Source: Thioclava sp. GXIMD4216
Lineage (GTDB): Bacteria; Pseudomonadota; Alphaproteobacteria; Rhodobacterales; Rhodobacteraceae
NCBI RefSeq assembly: GCF_037949285.1
Contig: NZ_CP149926.1
Coordinates: forward strand, 723,501 to 787,500
DNA length: 64,000 bases
Reading direction: 5' to 3'
In this document: positions 34,525-43,911 of the stretch, in pieces
Position numbering within the stretch: position 1 is the first letter of the stretch
How the letters are laid out: each line of letters opens with the position of its first letter
The notes under the pieces: model-generated
What the model was told of the DNA's origin: nothing
Database searches by the model: none
The model's input: the letters and a program-made list of their open reading frames with translations, nothing else
Made by a program: the position numbers and the translations under genes

Positions 34525-35370
34525 TCAGCCGATTTCCTGACGGATCGGATCGGCCGGATAGACCCCGAGAATCTCTAGCATATCCGTGAAATAGGACAGC
34601 TCTTCGAGCGCCAGTTTCACATTGGGGTCCTCGGGGTGGCCCTCGATATCGGCATAGAACTGCGTCGCGGTGAACTGGCCGCGCACCATATAGCTTTCCA
34701 GTTTGGTCATGTTCACGCCATTGGTGGCGAAGCCGCCCAAGGCTTTATACAGCGCCGCCGGAATGTTGCGGACACGGAAGATGAAGCTGGTCATCATCTT
34801 CTCGGCGCGGCGCTCGAAATCGGGCATGCGCGACATCACGAGGAAACGGGTGGTGTTGTTCGAGGCATCCTCGATATGGCGGGCCAGAACATCCAGCCCG
34901 TAGATCTCGCCCGCCAGTTCCGACGCCAGCGCGGCGATGCTCGGATCGCCTTTTTCGGCCACGATCTTGGCAGAGCCTGCGGTATCCGCGCCGACGATGC
35001 GATGCAGGTTATGGGTGGTCAGGAAGTTGCGCACCTGCCCCAGAAGCACGGTATGCGACATGGCCGATGTGACCTCTTCCAGCTTCGTGCCGGGCACGGT
35101 CAGCAGGTTGATATGCACCCGCACGAACGCTTCGCCAATGATCTTCAGCCCCGACGAGGGCAGAAGCTGGTGGATATCGGCCACGCGGCCATAGGTCGAG
35201 TTCTCGACCGGCAGCATCCCCAGATCCGCCGCGCCCGAGCGCACGGCCTCGATCGCATCCTCGAAGGTCCGGCAGGGCAGGGGGTCCATTTCGGGGAGGG
35301 CATCATGGCAGGCCTGATGGGAATAGGCCCCCAACTCGCCCTGAAAGGCGATTTTTCCGGTCTTGGTCAT
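34525..35370 (-). CDS. pheA: Prephenate dehydratase
   Basis: Converts prephenate to phenylpyruvate in phenylalanine synthesis. The 281-residue protein has the PDT domain: IAFQGELGAYSHQAC at the N-terminus, GMLPVENSTYGRVADIHQLL, and the catalytic region NNTTRFLVMSR. An ACT regulatory domain follows (SFIFRVRNIPAALYKALGGFATNGVNMTKLESYMVRGQF), with ESYM-type motif for Phe binding. No chorismate-mutase domain is fused, as usual in this order. ATG 35370 is chosen to begin at MTKTGKIAFQGE. It stands alone and is divergent from the UDG-like gene. Confidence 0.95.
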   Translation of the reverse strand: MTKTGKIAFQGELGAYSHQACHDALPEMDPLPCRTFEDAIEAVRSGAADLGMLPVENSTYGRVADIHQLLPSSGLKIIGEAFVRVHINLLTVPGTKLEEVTSAMSHTVLLGQVRNFLTTHNLHRIVGADTAGSAKIVAEKGDPSIAALASELAGEIYGLDVLARHIEDASNNTTRFLVMSRMPDFERRAEKMMTSFIFRVRNIPAALYKALGGFATNGVNMTKLESYMVRGQFTATQFYADIEGHPEDPNVKLALEELSYFTDMLEILGVYPADPIRQEIG

Positions 35371-35442
35371 CGGGATCTTCCTGTCTGTTTGCATGGTGCC
35401 TAGCGCCAGATCGCCCGCAAGAAAAGGGAAAACGCGCATGTT

Positions 35443-35461
35443 CCGCACGCGGCGCGTGCGG
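35443..35461. other. Perfect GC hairpin between pheA and the UDG-like gene
   Basis: CCGCACGC/GCGTGCGG with a GGC loop forms a perfect 8-bp inverted repeat in the 137-bp divergent spacer. It has no T-run. It could be an operator, or a structure in one of the leaders. Confidence 0.5.
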
Positions 35462-35507
35462 CAGGGCGGCAGGAGGGGTATTTACCGGACCCGCCAGCAG
35501 GATTAAG

Positions 35508-36377
35508 ATGCGCCGCATGACGCCTGAAGCTCTCTCGCCTTTCGATCTTAGCTATGATGCCGCTTTGGCGGCGTTGGAATGGCTGTGCGAGCTGGGGGCG
35601 GACGAGGCACAGGGCGATCTGGCGATGGATTGCTATGCTTTGCCCGATCGTCTGGCAAAGCCCGATCTTCCCGTTCCCGCTCCTGTTCCGGCGGGCGCGG
35701 CAGCTACGGCGGGCATGCTGGCCGCATCGCAGACGACGGCTTTGCCGCAGCGGCAGGCCCCGCCGAAGGTCGATCAGGTCGGGCTTGCGCGACAGGCGGC
35801 AGGGCAGGCGCGCACATTGGCCGATCTGCACGAGGCGCTGGACGGTTTCGAGACCTGCGATCTGCGCAAGGGCGCGCGCTGCACCGTGCGTGCCGAAGGG
35901 CCCGATGCGGCCCGCGTCATGATCATCGGGGATGCGCCCGACCGCGAGGAAGACCGTGCGGGGCGGCCCTTCATTGGCCGTTCGGGGCATATGCTGGACC
36001 GGATGTTTGCCGCCATCGGGTTGCGGCGCGACACGCCCGATAGGGCGGCGGCGCTGTTTCTGGCCCCCGTCCTGCCGTGGCGTCCGCCGGGGCAGCGCGA
36101 GCCCGAGGCATCGGAAATCGCGATGATGCGTCCGTTTCTGGCGCGGATGGTCGAGCTGGTCGATCCGGATGTCGTGGTGCTGATGGGCAATGCCGCCTGC
36201 TCGGCGGGGCTGGCACGGCGCGGCATTACCCGCCTGCGCGGCGAGTGGTCGGAGGCGTTCGGCAAGCCCGCCATCGCGATGTTCTCGCCGGTGCAGCTTC
36301 TGCGCAGCGCCGAGGCCAAGCGCGACACATGGGCCGATCTTCTGGCGCTGCGGGCCAAGCTGGACAGTCTGGGCTAG
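35508..36377 (+). CDS. Degenerate uracil-DNA glycosylase superfamily protein (family 4/5-like)
   Basis: The 289-residue protein ends with a UDG-superfamily domain (about 105-289) after a low-complexity Ala/Pro linker (55-85). Recognisable pieces are VMIIGDAPDREEDRAGRPFIGRSGHMLDRMF (family 4: GEAPG-x-x-ED-x-G-x-PF-G), RPPGQREPEASEI and SPVQLLRS...WADLL (family: HPSYLLR). Yet the usual GEAPG is GDAPD, the HP motif is S260-P261, and the Cys that normally precedes PFL is Met (MMRPFL, 206-211). So the active-site His and at least one iron-sulfur ligand are lost. It may have changed specificity, or be a non-catalytic DNA-binding relative. Start ATG 35508 follows AGGA. Confidence 0.72.
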   Translation: MRRMTPEALSPFDLSYDAALAALEWLCELGADEAQGDLAMDCYALPDRLAKPDLPVPAPVPAGAAATAGMLAASQTTALPQRQAPPKVDQVGLARQAAGQARTLADLHEALDGFETCDLRKGARCTVRAEGPDAARVMIIGDAPDREEDRAGRPFIGRSGHMLDRMFAAIGLRRDTPDRAAALFLAPVLPWRPPGQREPEASEIAMMRPFLARMVELVDPDVVVLMGNAACSAGLARRGITRLRGEWSEAFGKPAIAMFSPVQLLRSAEAKRDTWADLLALRAKLDSLG

Positions 36378-36477
36378 GACAATTTTGCCCGCATTCCCAT
36401 GCAGATATATCTATCCCTAAAGGCGAAAGGCTGGCACTATAAGCCCACCTCGCCCATAGCCCCGGATACGCATAGAG

Positions 36478-37920
36478 ATGCATTTTCTTTCACGCAGCCT
36501 TGGCGGAATTTTCCTTTTTGCGCTGACCCTCGGTCTTTTGGGAAGTGCTGTGGCGCTGATGCGGGCCACGCCTTCCGCCGAGGGGCAGGGCCATAGGCCG
36601 CCGCCTGCGGCAGAGCGCATCTTCGCCGCCGATGTGGTTGCGCTCGATTATCGGGATCTTCAGCCCAAGCTTGTCGCCTATGGCGAGATCCGGTCGAACC
36701 GGCGGCTGGAATTGCGGGCCTCGGCGGCGGGCACGATCCTCGCACTTGCGCCGGCGTTCGAAGATGGCGGCATGGTGCGTAAGGGGGATGTTCTGGTGCA
36801 GCTTGATCCTGCACAGGCGCAGGCCGTGCGCGACAGTGCCGTGGCCAGCCGTACCGAGGCCGAAGCCGCCTTGGCGCAGGCCGAGCGGGCCTTGGCGATT
36901 GCGGGCGATGATCTGGAAGCCGCCCGCGCGCAGGCGGGATTGCGCCAGAAGGCCTTGCAGCGCCAGCTGGATCTGAATGCGCGCGGCATCGGCTCTGCGG
37001 CGGTGACCGAAGAGGCCGAGCTTGCCGCTTCCGCCGCCGATCAGGCCGTCCTGTCGCGCCGGTCGGCGCTGTCGCAGGCGCAGGCCACGCTGGATCAGGC
37101 CGGAACCGCGCTCAGCCGCGCGCGCATCGATCTGGCCGAAGCCGAACGCGAATTGTCGTTGACCACGCTGCGGGCGGGGTTTGATGGCAATCTGGCGGCG
37201 GTCAGCGTGGTGCAGGGGGGGCTGGTCTCGGTCAACGAGATGCTCGGGGAACTGATCGACCCCTCGGCGCTGGAAGTCTCGTTTCGGGTATCGACCAGCC
37301 AGTTTTTGCGTCTGACCGATGCACAGGGCGAGGTGCTGCCCCTGACCGCGCAGGTGGCGCTGGAGACTGCGGATGCGCAGGTGCGCTCGGCGGCCAAGCT
37401 GCTGCGGGTCGGAGCGGCGGTGGAAACCGGCACGGCGGGGCGGCTGCTTTATGCCCAGCTCCAGAGCGCGCGGGGGTTCCGTCCGGGGGATTTCGTGACC
37501 GTCACGCTGGACGAACCGCTGCTGGAGCATGTCGCGCGTTTGCCTGCGCAGGCGGTGGATGGCAATGGCGCACTTCTGGCGCTGGATCACGAGAACCGCC
37601 TGTATAGCGCGCAGGCCCGGATCCTGCGGCGCGAGGGCGACACCATTCTGGTGCGCTCCGATCTGCCGCAGGGCACACAGGTGGTGGCGCGGCGCAGCCC
37701 GCTTCTGGGACAGGGGATCAAGCTGCGCCCGCTGGATCAGGGAGCATCGCTGGATCAGAGCATGATCGATCTGACCCCTGCGCGGCGTCAGGCATTGGTG
37801 GCGGTGGTGCAGAAGGATGCCACGCTGAGCGGTCCCGACCGCGCCGGATTGCTGGCGCAGTTGCAGCAGGAACGGGTTCCGGCGGCGATGGTGGCGCGGC
37901 TTGAACAGGCAGGGGGTTAA
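36478..37920 (+). CDS. RND efflux periplasmic adaptor subunit
   Basis: Membrane-fusion protein linking an inner-membrane RND pump to an outer-membrane channel. The 480-residue product has an N-terminal membrane anchor (LGGIFLFALTLGLLGSAVALM), a lipoyl/barrel-sandwich half (RASAAGTILALAPAFEDGGMVRKGDVLVQLDP), a long Ala/Gln/Glu-rich coiled-coil hairpin (about 115-250), the second lipoyl half (TTLRAGFDGNLAAVSVVQGGLV) and beta-barrel/membrane-proximal domains. A helical tail (PARRQALVAVVQKDATLSGPDRAGLLAQLQQ) is unusual. It is followed after one base by the pump gene. No TolC or regulator gene is present. Confidence 0.9.
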   Translation: MHFLSRSLGGIFLFALTLGLLGSAVALMRATPSAEGQGHRPPPAAERIFAADVVALDYRDLQPKLVAYGEIRSNRRLELRASAAGTILALAPAFEDGGMVRKGDVLVQLDPAQAQAVRDSAVASRTEAEAALAQAERALAIAGDDLEAARAQAGLRQKALQRQLDLNARGIGSAAVTEEAELAASAADQAVLSRRSALSQAQATLDQAGTALSRARIDLAEAERELSLTTLRAGFDGNLAAVSVVQGGLVSVNEMLGELIDPSALEVSFRVSTSQFLRLTDAQGEVLPLTAQVALETADAQVRSAAKLLRVGAAVETGTAGRLLYAQLQSARGFRPGDFVTVTLDEPLLEHVARLPAQAVDGNGALLALDHENRLYSAQARILRREGDTILVRSDLPQGTQVVARRSPLLGQGIKLRPLDQGASLDQSMIDLTPARRQALVAVVQKDATLSGPDRAGLLAQLQQERVPAAMVARLEQAGG

Positions 37921-37921
37921 G

Positions 37922-40900
37922 ATGCCCGCGCCGCGTGGTCTGATCAGCCTGTTTACCCGCCATGCCACGCTGGCCAATATCGTGCTGGTGGTCATGCTGT
38001 GTGCCGGTGTCTTTGCCGCGCCCAAACTGCGGGCGCAATTCTTTCCCGATACCGTCACCGACGAGATTGATGTGACGGTCACATGGGAGGGGGCGGGGCC
38101 GGAAGATGTGGACCGCGCGATCGTGCAGGTGCTGGAACCCTCGCTGCTGACGGTCGAGGGGGTCGCCTCGAGCGAAAGCACGGCCCGCGAGGGGCGTGCC
38201 GAAATCGAACTGGAATTCGAACCCGGCTGGGATATGGGCCGCGCGATGGATGATGTGGAAAACGCCATCCAGCTGGCTGGCGATCTGCCCGAGGCCGCCG
38301 AAACGCCCGAGATCCGCCAGAGCGTCTGGCGGGATACGGTGACCGATGTGGTTATCACCGGCCCCTTGGCGCCCGAACAGCTGGGCCGTCTGGCTGACGA
38401 GATGATGGTGCGGCTTTATGCGCAGGGCGTGACGCGCACCACCTTATCGGGCATGGCAGCCCCGCAGACCGTGGTCGAAGTGCCGACCACCGCGCTGATG
38501 GCGCATAATGTCAGCCTGACGCAGATCATCTCGGTTATCGGGGCGGCTGCCGATGCGACGCCTGCGGGGGATGTGGCCTCCGGAGCCTCGCGGGTCCGGG
38601 CGGGCGAAGAGCGGCGCGAGGCGCGGCAGATCCGCGATCTGGTGATCCGCACCGATGCCGACGGGGCTGTGCTGACCGTGGGGGATGTGGCGCAGATCCG
38701 CGTCGAGGGGGCGGCGCGCGACCGCGCCTATTACGTGGGCAAGACCCCCGCCATGACACTCAATGTCGCCCGTTCCGCGCAGGGGGACGCCATTGCCCTG
38801 CAACGCAAGGTCGAACAGGTGGTCGCGCAAATGCGCCCCGATCTGCCCGCAGGCACAACCATCGCCCTTGTGCGCAGCCGGACCGAGCAAATCGTCGCGC
38901 GGCTCGATCTGCTGGTCGATAACGGCGTGATCGGGCTGGTGCTTGTGCTGGTGCTGCTGTTCCTCTTTCTCAATGCGCGCACGGCGATCTGGGTGGCGAT
39001 GGGGATTCCGGCCTCGCTCGCGGCGGGGCTGGCGGTGATGTATGTTTCGGGGATGACGCTGAACATGATGTCGCTCTTTGCGCTGATCCTGACTTTGGGG
39101 ATCATCGTCGATGACGCGATCGTGGTGGGCGAACATGCCGATTTCCGTGCCCGCCATCTGGGGGAGGCCCCCGCGATTGCCGCTGAAAACGGTGCCCGCC
39201 GGATGCTTGCGCCGGTCTTCGCCTCGACCTTGACCACGGTGATCGCCTTTGCGGGGCTGGTGGTGATTGGCGGGCGGATGGGCGATATGATCGTCGATAT
39301 TCCGTTGACGGTGATCGCGGTGCTGGCGGCGTCTCTGGTGGAATGCTTCCTGATCCTGCCCAACCATATGTATCACGCATTGACCCATCTGGGTCAGCCG
39401 CGCTGGTATGATGCGCCGTCACGGGTGACCAATCGCGGGCTGGACTGGTTCCGGCGCAAGGTGATGCGCCCCTTGCTGCGCGGAATCATCCATGCGCGCT
39501 ATCCGGTGCTGGCCTTTGCGGTGCTGCTGCTGGCGGTGCAGGTGTTCCTGCTACGGACGGGGCAGGTGCAATGGCGGTTTTTCGCGCCTCCAGAACGCTC
39601 GAGCGTGTCGGGGGCCTTCGCAATGGTCAACGGCACCACGCGAAAGGACACATTTGCGGTGATGGGGGAATTGCAGGATCTGGTCAGCCGTGTCGCTGCC
39701 GGATACGAGGCCGAATATGGCCGCAATCCGGTGACCTATGTGATCGGCCAGATCGGCGGCGCGTCGGGGCGGGATCTGGCCTCGGCGGATACCAAGGATA
39801 GCGACCAGCTGGGCTCGATCTCGATCGAGCTGATCGATCAGGATCTGCGCCCCTATAGCAGCGCCGATTTCATCCGCCGCCTTCAGGAACACCTTCCCGA
39901 TGATCCGATGCTGGAAGAGCTGGCCTTCCGCAGTTTCCGTGCGGGCCCTGCGGGGGACAGCCTTTCGGTTCAGTTTACCGGCGCGGAAACCCGCGTGCTG
40001 AAGGAGGCCGCCGAAGCGTTGAAAGCCGCCCTTGCCGTCTATCCCGAGGTCTCGGCGCTGGAGGATAATCTGGCCTATGACAAAGAGGATCTGATCCTTG
40101 CGCTGACCCCGCAGGGGCAGGCGCTGGGCTTTGATACCCAGACGCTGGGGCAGGAATTGCGCGCCCGTCTGAACGGCACCGAGGCCGCAACCTATCCCGA
40201 TGGCGTGCGCTCTGCCTCGATCCGTGTCGAGCTGCCCGATGCCGAGAAGACCGCCGATTTCGTGGACCGGATGCTGCTGCAAAGCCCGAACGGACAGTGG
40301 GTGCCCCTGTCCGATATTGTCACGGTGCGCCGCGAGGCGGGGTTTTCCACCATCCGCCGCGATGACGGGCTACGGCAGGTCGAGGTGACGGGCGATATTT
40401 CCGAAGACAACCCCGAACGCGCCAATGCCATCCTGACCGAAATGCAGACCCGTATCCTGCCCGATATCGCGCAGCGGCTGGGAGTGACATGGCTGCAAAC
40501 GGGGCAGGCTGCGGACGAGCGCGCCTTTATGGCGGATGCAAAGGTCGGGCTGGTTCTGTGTCTGCTGGGGATCTATGTCGTGCTGGCATGGATCTTGGCC
40601 AGCTGGGCGCGTCCGCTGGTGGTGATGTCGGTGATCCCCTTCGGTCTGGTGGGCGCGGTCTGGGGCCATTACATCTGGGATTTCCCGATGTCGATGTTTG
40701 CCGTGGTCGGCGGGCTGGGGATGGTGGGGATTATCATCAACGATGCCATCGTGCTGATTTCGACGGTGGATGATTATGCCCGCACGCGCGGATTGCGACC
40801 GGCCATCGTGGATGCGGTGGCCGACAGGCTGCGGCCTGTTCTGCTGACGACGCTGACCACCGTGCTCGGGCTTGCGCCGCTGCTTTATGAAGGCAGCGCC

Positions 40901-41227
40901 GAGGCGCAGTTTCTGAAATCCACAGTGATCACGCTGGTTTACGGACTTGGCTTCGGCATGGTGATCGTGCTGCTTCTGGTGCCGGCGGTGCTGGCTATTC
41001 AGGCCGATATCGCGCGACTATGCGCATCGACGCGCCGCGGGCTGAAGGCCCCTCGGCTGGCGGGGGCGCTCTGGCTGGGGGTCGGGCTGATCGTTGCGGG
41101 ATTCGGGCTGGCCTTCGGGCCGGTGCTTCTGGCGGGCGGGAGCCTGGCGCAAAGCTGGCTGGTCTACACGCCCTTCATTCTGGGCGCGCTGGCCGTGGCG
41201 GCATGGCGCACGCGGCGGCAGCGCTGA
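37922..41227 (+). CDS. RND efflux transporter, AcrB/MexF-like, with extra C-terminal helices
   Basis: Proton-driven inner-membrane efflux pump of the AcrB/CzcA superfamily; substrates unknown. The 1101-residue protein has helix 1 (TLANIVLVVMLCAGVFAAP), two large periplasmic loops (about 40-330 and 560-860), the helix-4 acid region (FALILTLGIIVDDAIVVGEHADF) and its mirror (MVGIIINDAIVLISTVDDYA). Beyond the usual twelve helices, residues about 1045-1098 add two hydrophobic segments (LAGALWLGVGLIVAGFGLAFG and WLVYTPFILGALAVAAW). ATG 37922 follows the adaptor stop by one base. It ends immediately next to the convergent DsbD-like gene. Confidence 0.92.
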   Translation: MPAPRGLISLFTRHATLANIVLVVMLCAGVFAAPKLRAQFFPDTVTDEIDVTVTWEGAGPEDVDRAIVQVLEPSLLTVEGVASSESTAREGRAEIELEFEPGWDMGRAMDDVENAIQLAGDLPEAAETPEIRQSVWRDTVTDVVITGPLAPEQLGRLADEMMVRLYAQGVTRTTLSGMAAPQTVVEVPTTALMAHNVSLTQIISVIGAAADATPAGDVASGASRVRAGEERREARQIRDLVIRTDADGAVLTVGDVAQIRVEGAARDRAYYVGKTPAMTLNVARSAQGDAIALQRKVEQVVAQMRPDLPAGTTIALVRSRTEQIVARLDLLVDNGVIGLVLVLVLLFLFLNARTAIWVAMGIPASLAAGLAVMYVSGMTLNMMSLFALILTLGIIVDDAIVVGEHADFRARHLGEAPAIAAENGARRMLAPVFASTLTTVIAFAGLVVIGGRMGDMIVDIPLTVIAVLAASLVECFLILPNHMYHALTHLGQPRWYDAPSRVTNRGLDWFRRKVMRPLLRGIIHARYPVLAFAVLLLAVQVFLLRTGQVQWRFFAPPERSSVSGAFAMVNGTTRKDTFAVMGELQDLVSRVAAGYEAEYGRNPVTYVIGQIGGASGRDLASADTKDSDQLGSISIELIDQDLRPYSSADFIRRLQEHLPDDPMLEELAFRSFRAGPAGDSLSVQFTGAETRVLKEAAEALKAALAVYPEVSALEDNLAYDKEDLILALTPQGQALGFDTQTLGQELRARLNGTEAATYPDGVRSASIRVELPDAEKTADFVDRMLLQSPNGQWVPLSDIVTVRREAGFSTIRRDDGLRQVEVTGDISEDNPERANAILTEMQTRILPDIAQRLGVTWLQTGQAADERAFMADAKVGLVLCLLGIYVVLAWILASWARPLVVMSVIPFGLVGAVWGHYIWDFPMSMFAVVGGLGMVGIIINDAIVLISTVDDYARTRGLRPAIVDAVADRLRPVLLTTLTTVLGLAPLLYEGSAEAQFLKSTVITLVYGLGFGMVIVLLLVPAVLAIQADIARLCASTRRGLKAPRLAGALWLGVGLIVAGFGLAFGPVLLAGGSLAQSWLVYTPFILGALAVAAWRTRRQR

Positions 41228-42145
41228 TCACATTCTGGCGCAGCCGTCCATTTCGATGGCATGGGTCTTGTCCAGAACCGTGATCCGCAGATCCTTCGGG
41301 TCAAGATCGAATGGCGCGGCATCGGGGGGGACGAAATCGGCGGTGGCCACCAGCGCGCCATTTTCGAGGCTCATCCGCGAATCAGACACCCAGACCGGCT
41401 GCGAGGGCAGTTCGAACAGGGCCACCTGATGCGGGGTCTGACCCGCAAGCTGGTTGTTGGAGGGCTGGTTGTTGGAGGGCAGGCTGCTGACAGGCAGGCG
41501 GGCGGTGACCCGCATCCCGTCACGGATCGGCTCTATCTGGCAACTGGCCCGACTGGCGACTTTCTGCGGCTGCGCCTGCAGGGCTGCGGAAATCACCGGA
41601 TCGCGGCGTCCCGGCCCTACCAGATCGGCGTCAAGTTCCAGCGAGACCGGCACACAGATATCGTGGCAGATCCCCAGATCCAGATCGGCATCCAGCCGGA
41701 TCGGTTGGGTGGGATCAATCGGGGACAGTTCTATCGGCAGGATCATCTGGTCTTTGTAACCGATTGATCTTGTGCCGCTTTGGGTGAAAACCTCGGGCCG
41801 AGGCCAATAGATTTTCACATCCTTGAGATTACTGGAAGCGCGGAAGCTGAAACTGGGAGGAATTCCCGCATCTCCGGGGTGGCGCCAATAGGTTTTCCAG
41901 CCCGGATCAAGCGTCACGCGGATTGCCGCCATGCGCGTGCCGTCGCTGGTCTGCCAGCCATCAAGCACCTCGGCCCTGTCGAGCCCCATGGGCAGGCCCG
42001 TCGGCGCATCGGCCGGCAGGGACGCGGGCATCGGTTCGAGATCTTGCGCGAAGGTGCGATCTCCCGCGCCGGAAACCAGCGCGAGCGCGCCCAGACACAG
42101 CCCGAAACGAGGCCCCAAACGGGTAAGTTTTGACCGAATGCTCAT
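41228..42145 (-). CDS. Secreted DsbD N-terminal-domain-like protein
   Basis: Predicted periplasmic redox or copper-handling protein. The 305-residue product has an N-terminal signal (LGLCLGALALVSGAGDRTFAQ) and the DsbD alpha-domain pattern GWKTYWRHPGDAGIPPSFSF followed by LDLGICHDICVPVSLEL, whose C-x3-C type Cys pair corresponds to the DsbD N-terminal disulfide. No thioredoxin or membrane domain follows, so it is a stand-alone domain; similar alphaproteobacterial proteins exist (e.g. next to cytochrome maturation genes). An in-frame tandem duplication gives SNNQPSNNQ in a loop. Convergent with the RND pump with zero spacing. Confidence 0.85.
   Translation of the reverse strand: MSIRSKLTRLGPRFGLCLGALALVSGAGDRTFAQDLEPMPASLPADAPTGLPMGLDRAEVLDGWQTSDGTRMAAIRVTLDPGWKTYWRHPGDAGIPPSFSFRASSNLKDVKIYWPRPEVFTQSGTRSIGYKDQMILPIELSPIDPTQPIRLDADLDLGICHDICVPVSLELDADLVGPGRRDPVISAALQAQPQKVASRASCQIEPIRDGMRVTARLPVSSLPSNNQPSNNQLAGQTPHQVALFELPSQPVWVSDSRMSLENGALVATADFVPPDAAPFDLDPKDLRITVLDKTHAIEMDGCARM
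41449..41478. repeat. In-frame 15-bp tandem duplication inside the DsbD-like gene
   Basis: GCTGGTTGTTGGAGG is present twice in direct succession. It encodes the repeated SNNQP in the protein read on the minus strand and leaves the frame intact. It looks like a recent slippage event. Confidence 0.9.
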
Positions 42146-42335
42146 GATCTTCGCTTATCGCGCCCGAGGCGCTTTCGGGAAGTCACAAACGCGCCAACTG
42201 CTCTGATGGCGGCCTTTTGGCAACATTGCCATCTTGAACCTGGATCTTTTGCACTCCAGTTTGGTTAAAAGACATAGGCGGTCTGTCATCCGATAGGCGT
42301 CACGGTAGCGATGGACATGGCACGAGGAGGCCCCG

Positions 42336-42896
42336 ATGGATCTGAGCGGCAAGATTTTGATTGCAATGCCCGGTATGGGGGATCAGCGTTTCGAGCATTC
42401 GGTGATCATGATCTGTGCCCATTCGGAAGAGGGGGCAATGGGGCTGATCGTCAACAAACCGCTGCCCAAGCCCGACCTGCCGGATCTGCTGGAACAGCTT
42501 GGCATCACCATGACGGCCACCGACGAAAGCGGAGATCGTCCGATTCTGTTCGGCGGGCCGGTCGAGACCGGTCGCGGCTTCGTGCTGCATTCCACCGAAT
42601 GGGATGGTGGTGGTCCGATGATGGAAGTCAGTGACGAACTGGCCATGACCGCAACGCGGGATATCCTTGAAGATATCGCCGCCGGAAACGGGCCGGATCG
42701 CGCCGTTCTGGCGCTTGGCTATGCCGGTTGGGGGCCGGGCCAGCTCGAGCAGGAAATCCTTGATAACGGCTGGTTGATTGCCGATGGCGATGCCGATCTG
42801 GCCCTGTCGGGCGATTACGCCAATAAATGGGTGCGCGCGCTTAATACGATGGGGATCGATCCGCGCACCTTATCCGCAACCGCAGGGCATGCCTGA
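42336..42896 (+). CDS. yqgE: YqgE/AlgH family protein
   Basis: Conserved cytoplasmic protein of unknown biochemical role (Pfam DUF179); in Pseudomonas AlgH was linked to alginate regulation. The 186-residue protein shows the family pattern LIAMPGMGDQRFEHSVIMICAHSEEGAMGLIVNKPL, LFGGPVETGRGFVLHS and LGYAGWGPGQLEQEI. GAGGAGG lies 7 bases before ATG 42336. The 190-bp spacer to the divergent DsbD-like gene probably holds two promoters, which I cannot fix. Confidence 0.94.
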   Translation: MDLSGKILIAMPGMGDQRFEHSVIMICAHSEEGAMGLIVNKPLPKPDLPDLLEQLGITMTATDESGDRPILFGGPVETGRGFVLHSTEWDGGGPMMEVSDELAMTATRDILEDIAAGNGPDRAVLALGYAGWGPGQLEQEILDNGWLIADGDADLALSGDYANKWVRALNTMGIDPRTLSATAGHA

Positions 42897-42948
42897 TAAG
42901 GGGAGCTGACACGGGGGCCTGATACGGAGTTTGGTTTGGGGCCGCAGG

Positions 42949-43911
42949 TCAGGGACGCGGCGCAGCGGCCCTGTCCAGACGGTCATTGACCGCCAGCCCG
43001 AGCCCCGTCACCGGCACCGGCGCCACGGCAATGCAGTTGGTGCCTTTTTCCTGCGCCAGCCTGTCGGCCTGCCGTAACAGGCCGAACAGGCGGGTTGCGG
43101 CCTCGGTTGTATCGCCTTTTTCCGATAGGTTGAACTCGGCCCCCGCACAATCGGGGCCGAAGCCGATCCAGATTTCCCCGCTCTGGCGCGCACGGGCATT
43201 TAGCCGCACCGCAGCCCCCGGCGCGTAATGCGATTTCAGCTGGCCCGGCGCATTGGGTTTGTCACTATCGCCGCCCGTGGGAAGGGCACGGCCAAGACAG
43301 GCCTCGATCTCTTCCAGAGTTAGTCCGCCCGGGCGCAGGAGGGCCAGAGGATCGAGCGAGAGAATGGTCGATTCCACCCCCACATCGCAGGGCCCGCCAT
43401 CCAGCACAGCCGCGATTTTGCCGGACAGCCCGTCCATCACATGGGCGGCGGTTGTCGGGCTGATTCGGCCTGACGGATTGGCCGAGGGGGCCGCCACGGG
43501 GCCGTCAAATGCTTGTAAAAGCTTGCGTGCGACCGGATGGGCGGGCATGCGGATCGCCAGTGTCTCCAGTCCGGCTGTTACCAGATCGGAGATGCCCGCA
43601 TCGGGGCGCAGCGGCAAGACCAGCGTAAGCGGCCCCGGCCAGTAGCGCGCAATCAGCGGGCGCGCGGCATCGGGGATTGTGACATAGCGCTCGGCCATTT
43701 CGACCGAATGCACATGGACAATCAGCGGGTTGAACCTTGGCCGCCCCTTGGCGGTGTAGATCGCCGCGACTGCCGCGCTGTTCCGGGCGTCGCCGCCCAG
43801 CCCGTAGACGGTCTCTGTGGCAAAGGCCACAAGCGCGCCGGTGCCAAGATATTGGGCGGCGCGGGCATAGCCTTCGGTGGTTGGGGCAAGCAATTCGGTC
43901 GTGAGGGGCAT
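42949..43911 (-). CDS. tsaC: L-threonylcarbamoyladenylate synthase (Sua5 type)
   Basis: Makes threonylcarbamoyl-AMP from Thr, bicarbonate and ATP for t6A37 tRNA modification. The 320-residue protein is of the long Sua5 type: YrdC domain (ALVAFATETVYGLGGDA, YTAKGRPRFNPLIVHV, RYWPGPLTLVL, PSANPSGRISPTTAAHV) to about residue 205, a linker with PGQLKSHYAPGA, then the C-terminal Sua5 domain. This distinguishes it from short TsaC. The start at 43911 is normal. It is convergent with yqgE. Confidence 0.94.
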   Translation of the reverse strand: MPLTTELLAPTTEGYARAAQYLGTGALVAFATETVYGLGGDARNSAAVAAIYTAKGRPRFNPLIVHVHSVEMAERYVTIPDAARPLIARYWPGPLTLVLPLRPDAGISDLVTAGLETLAIRMPAHPVARKLLQAFDGPVAAPSANPSGRISPTTAAHVMDGLSGKIAAVLDGGPCDVGVESTILSLDPLALLRPGGLTLEEIEACLGRALPTGGDSDKPNAPGQLKSHYAPGAAVRLNARARQSGEIWIGFGPDCAGAEFNLSEKGDTTEAATRLFGLLRQADRLAQEKGTNCIAVAPVPVTGLGLAVNDRLDRAAAPRP

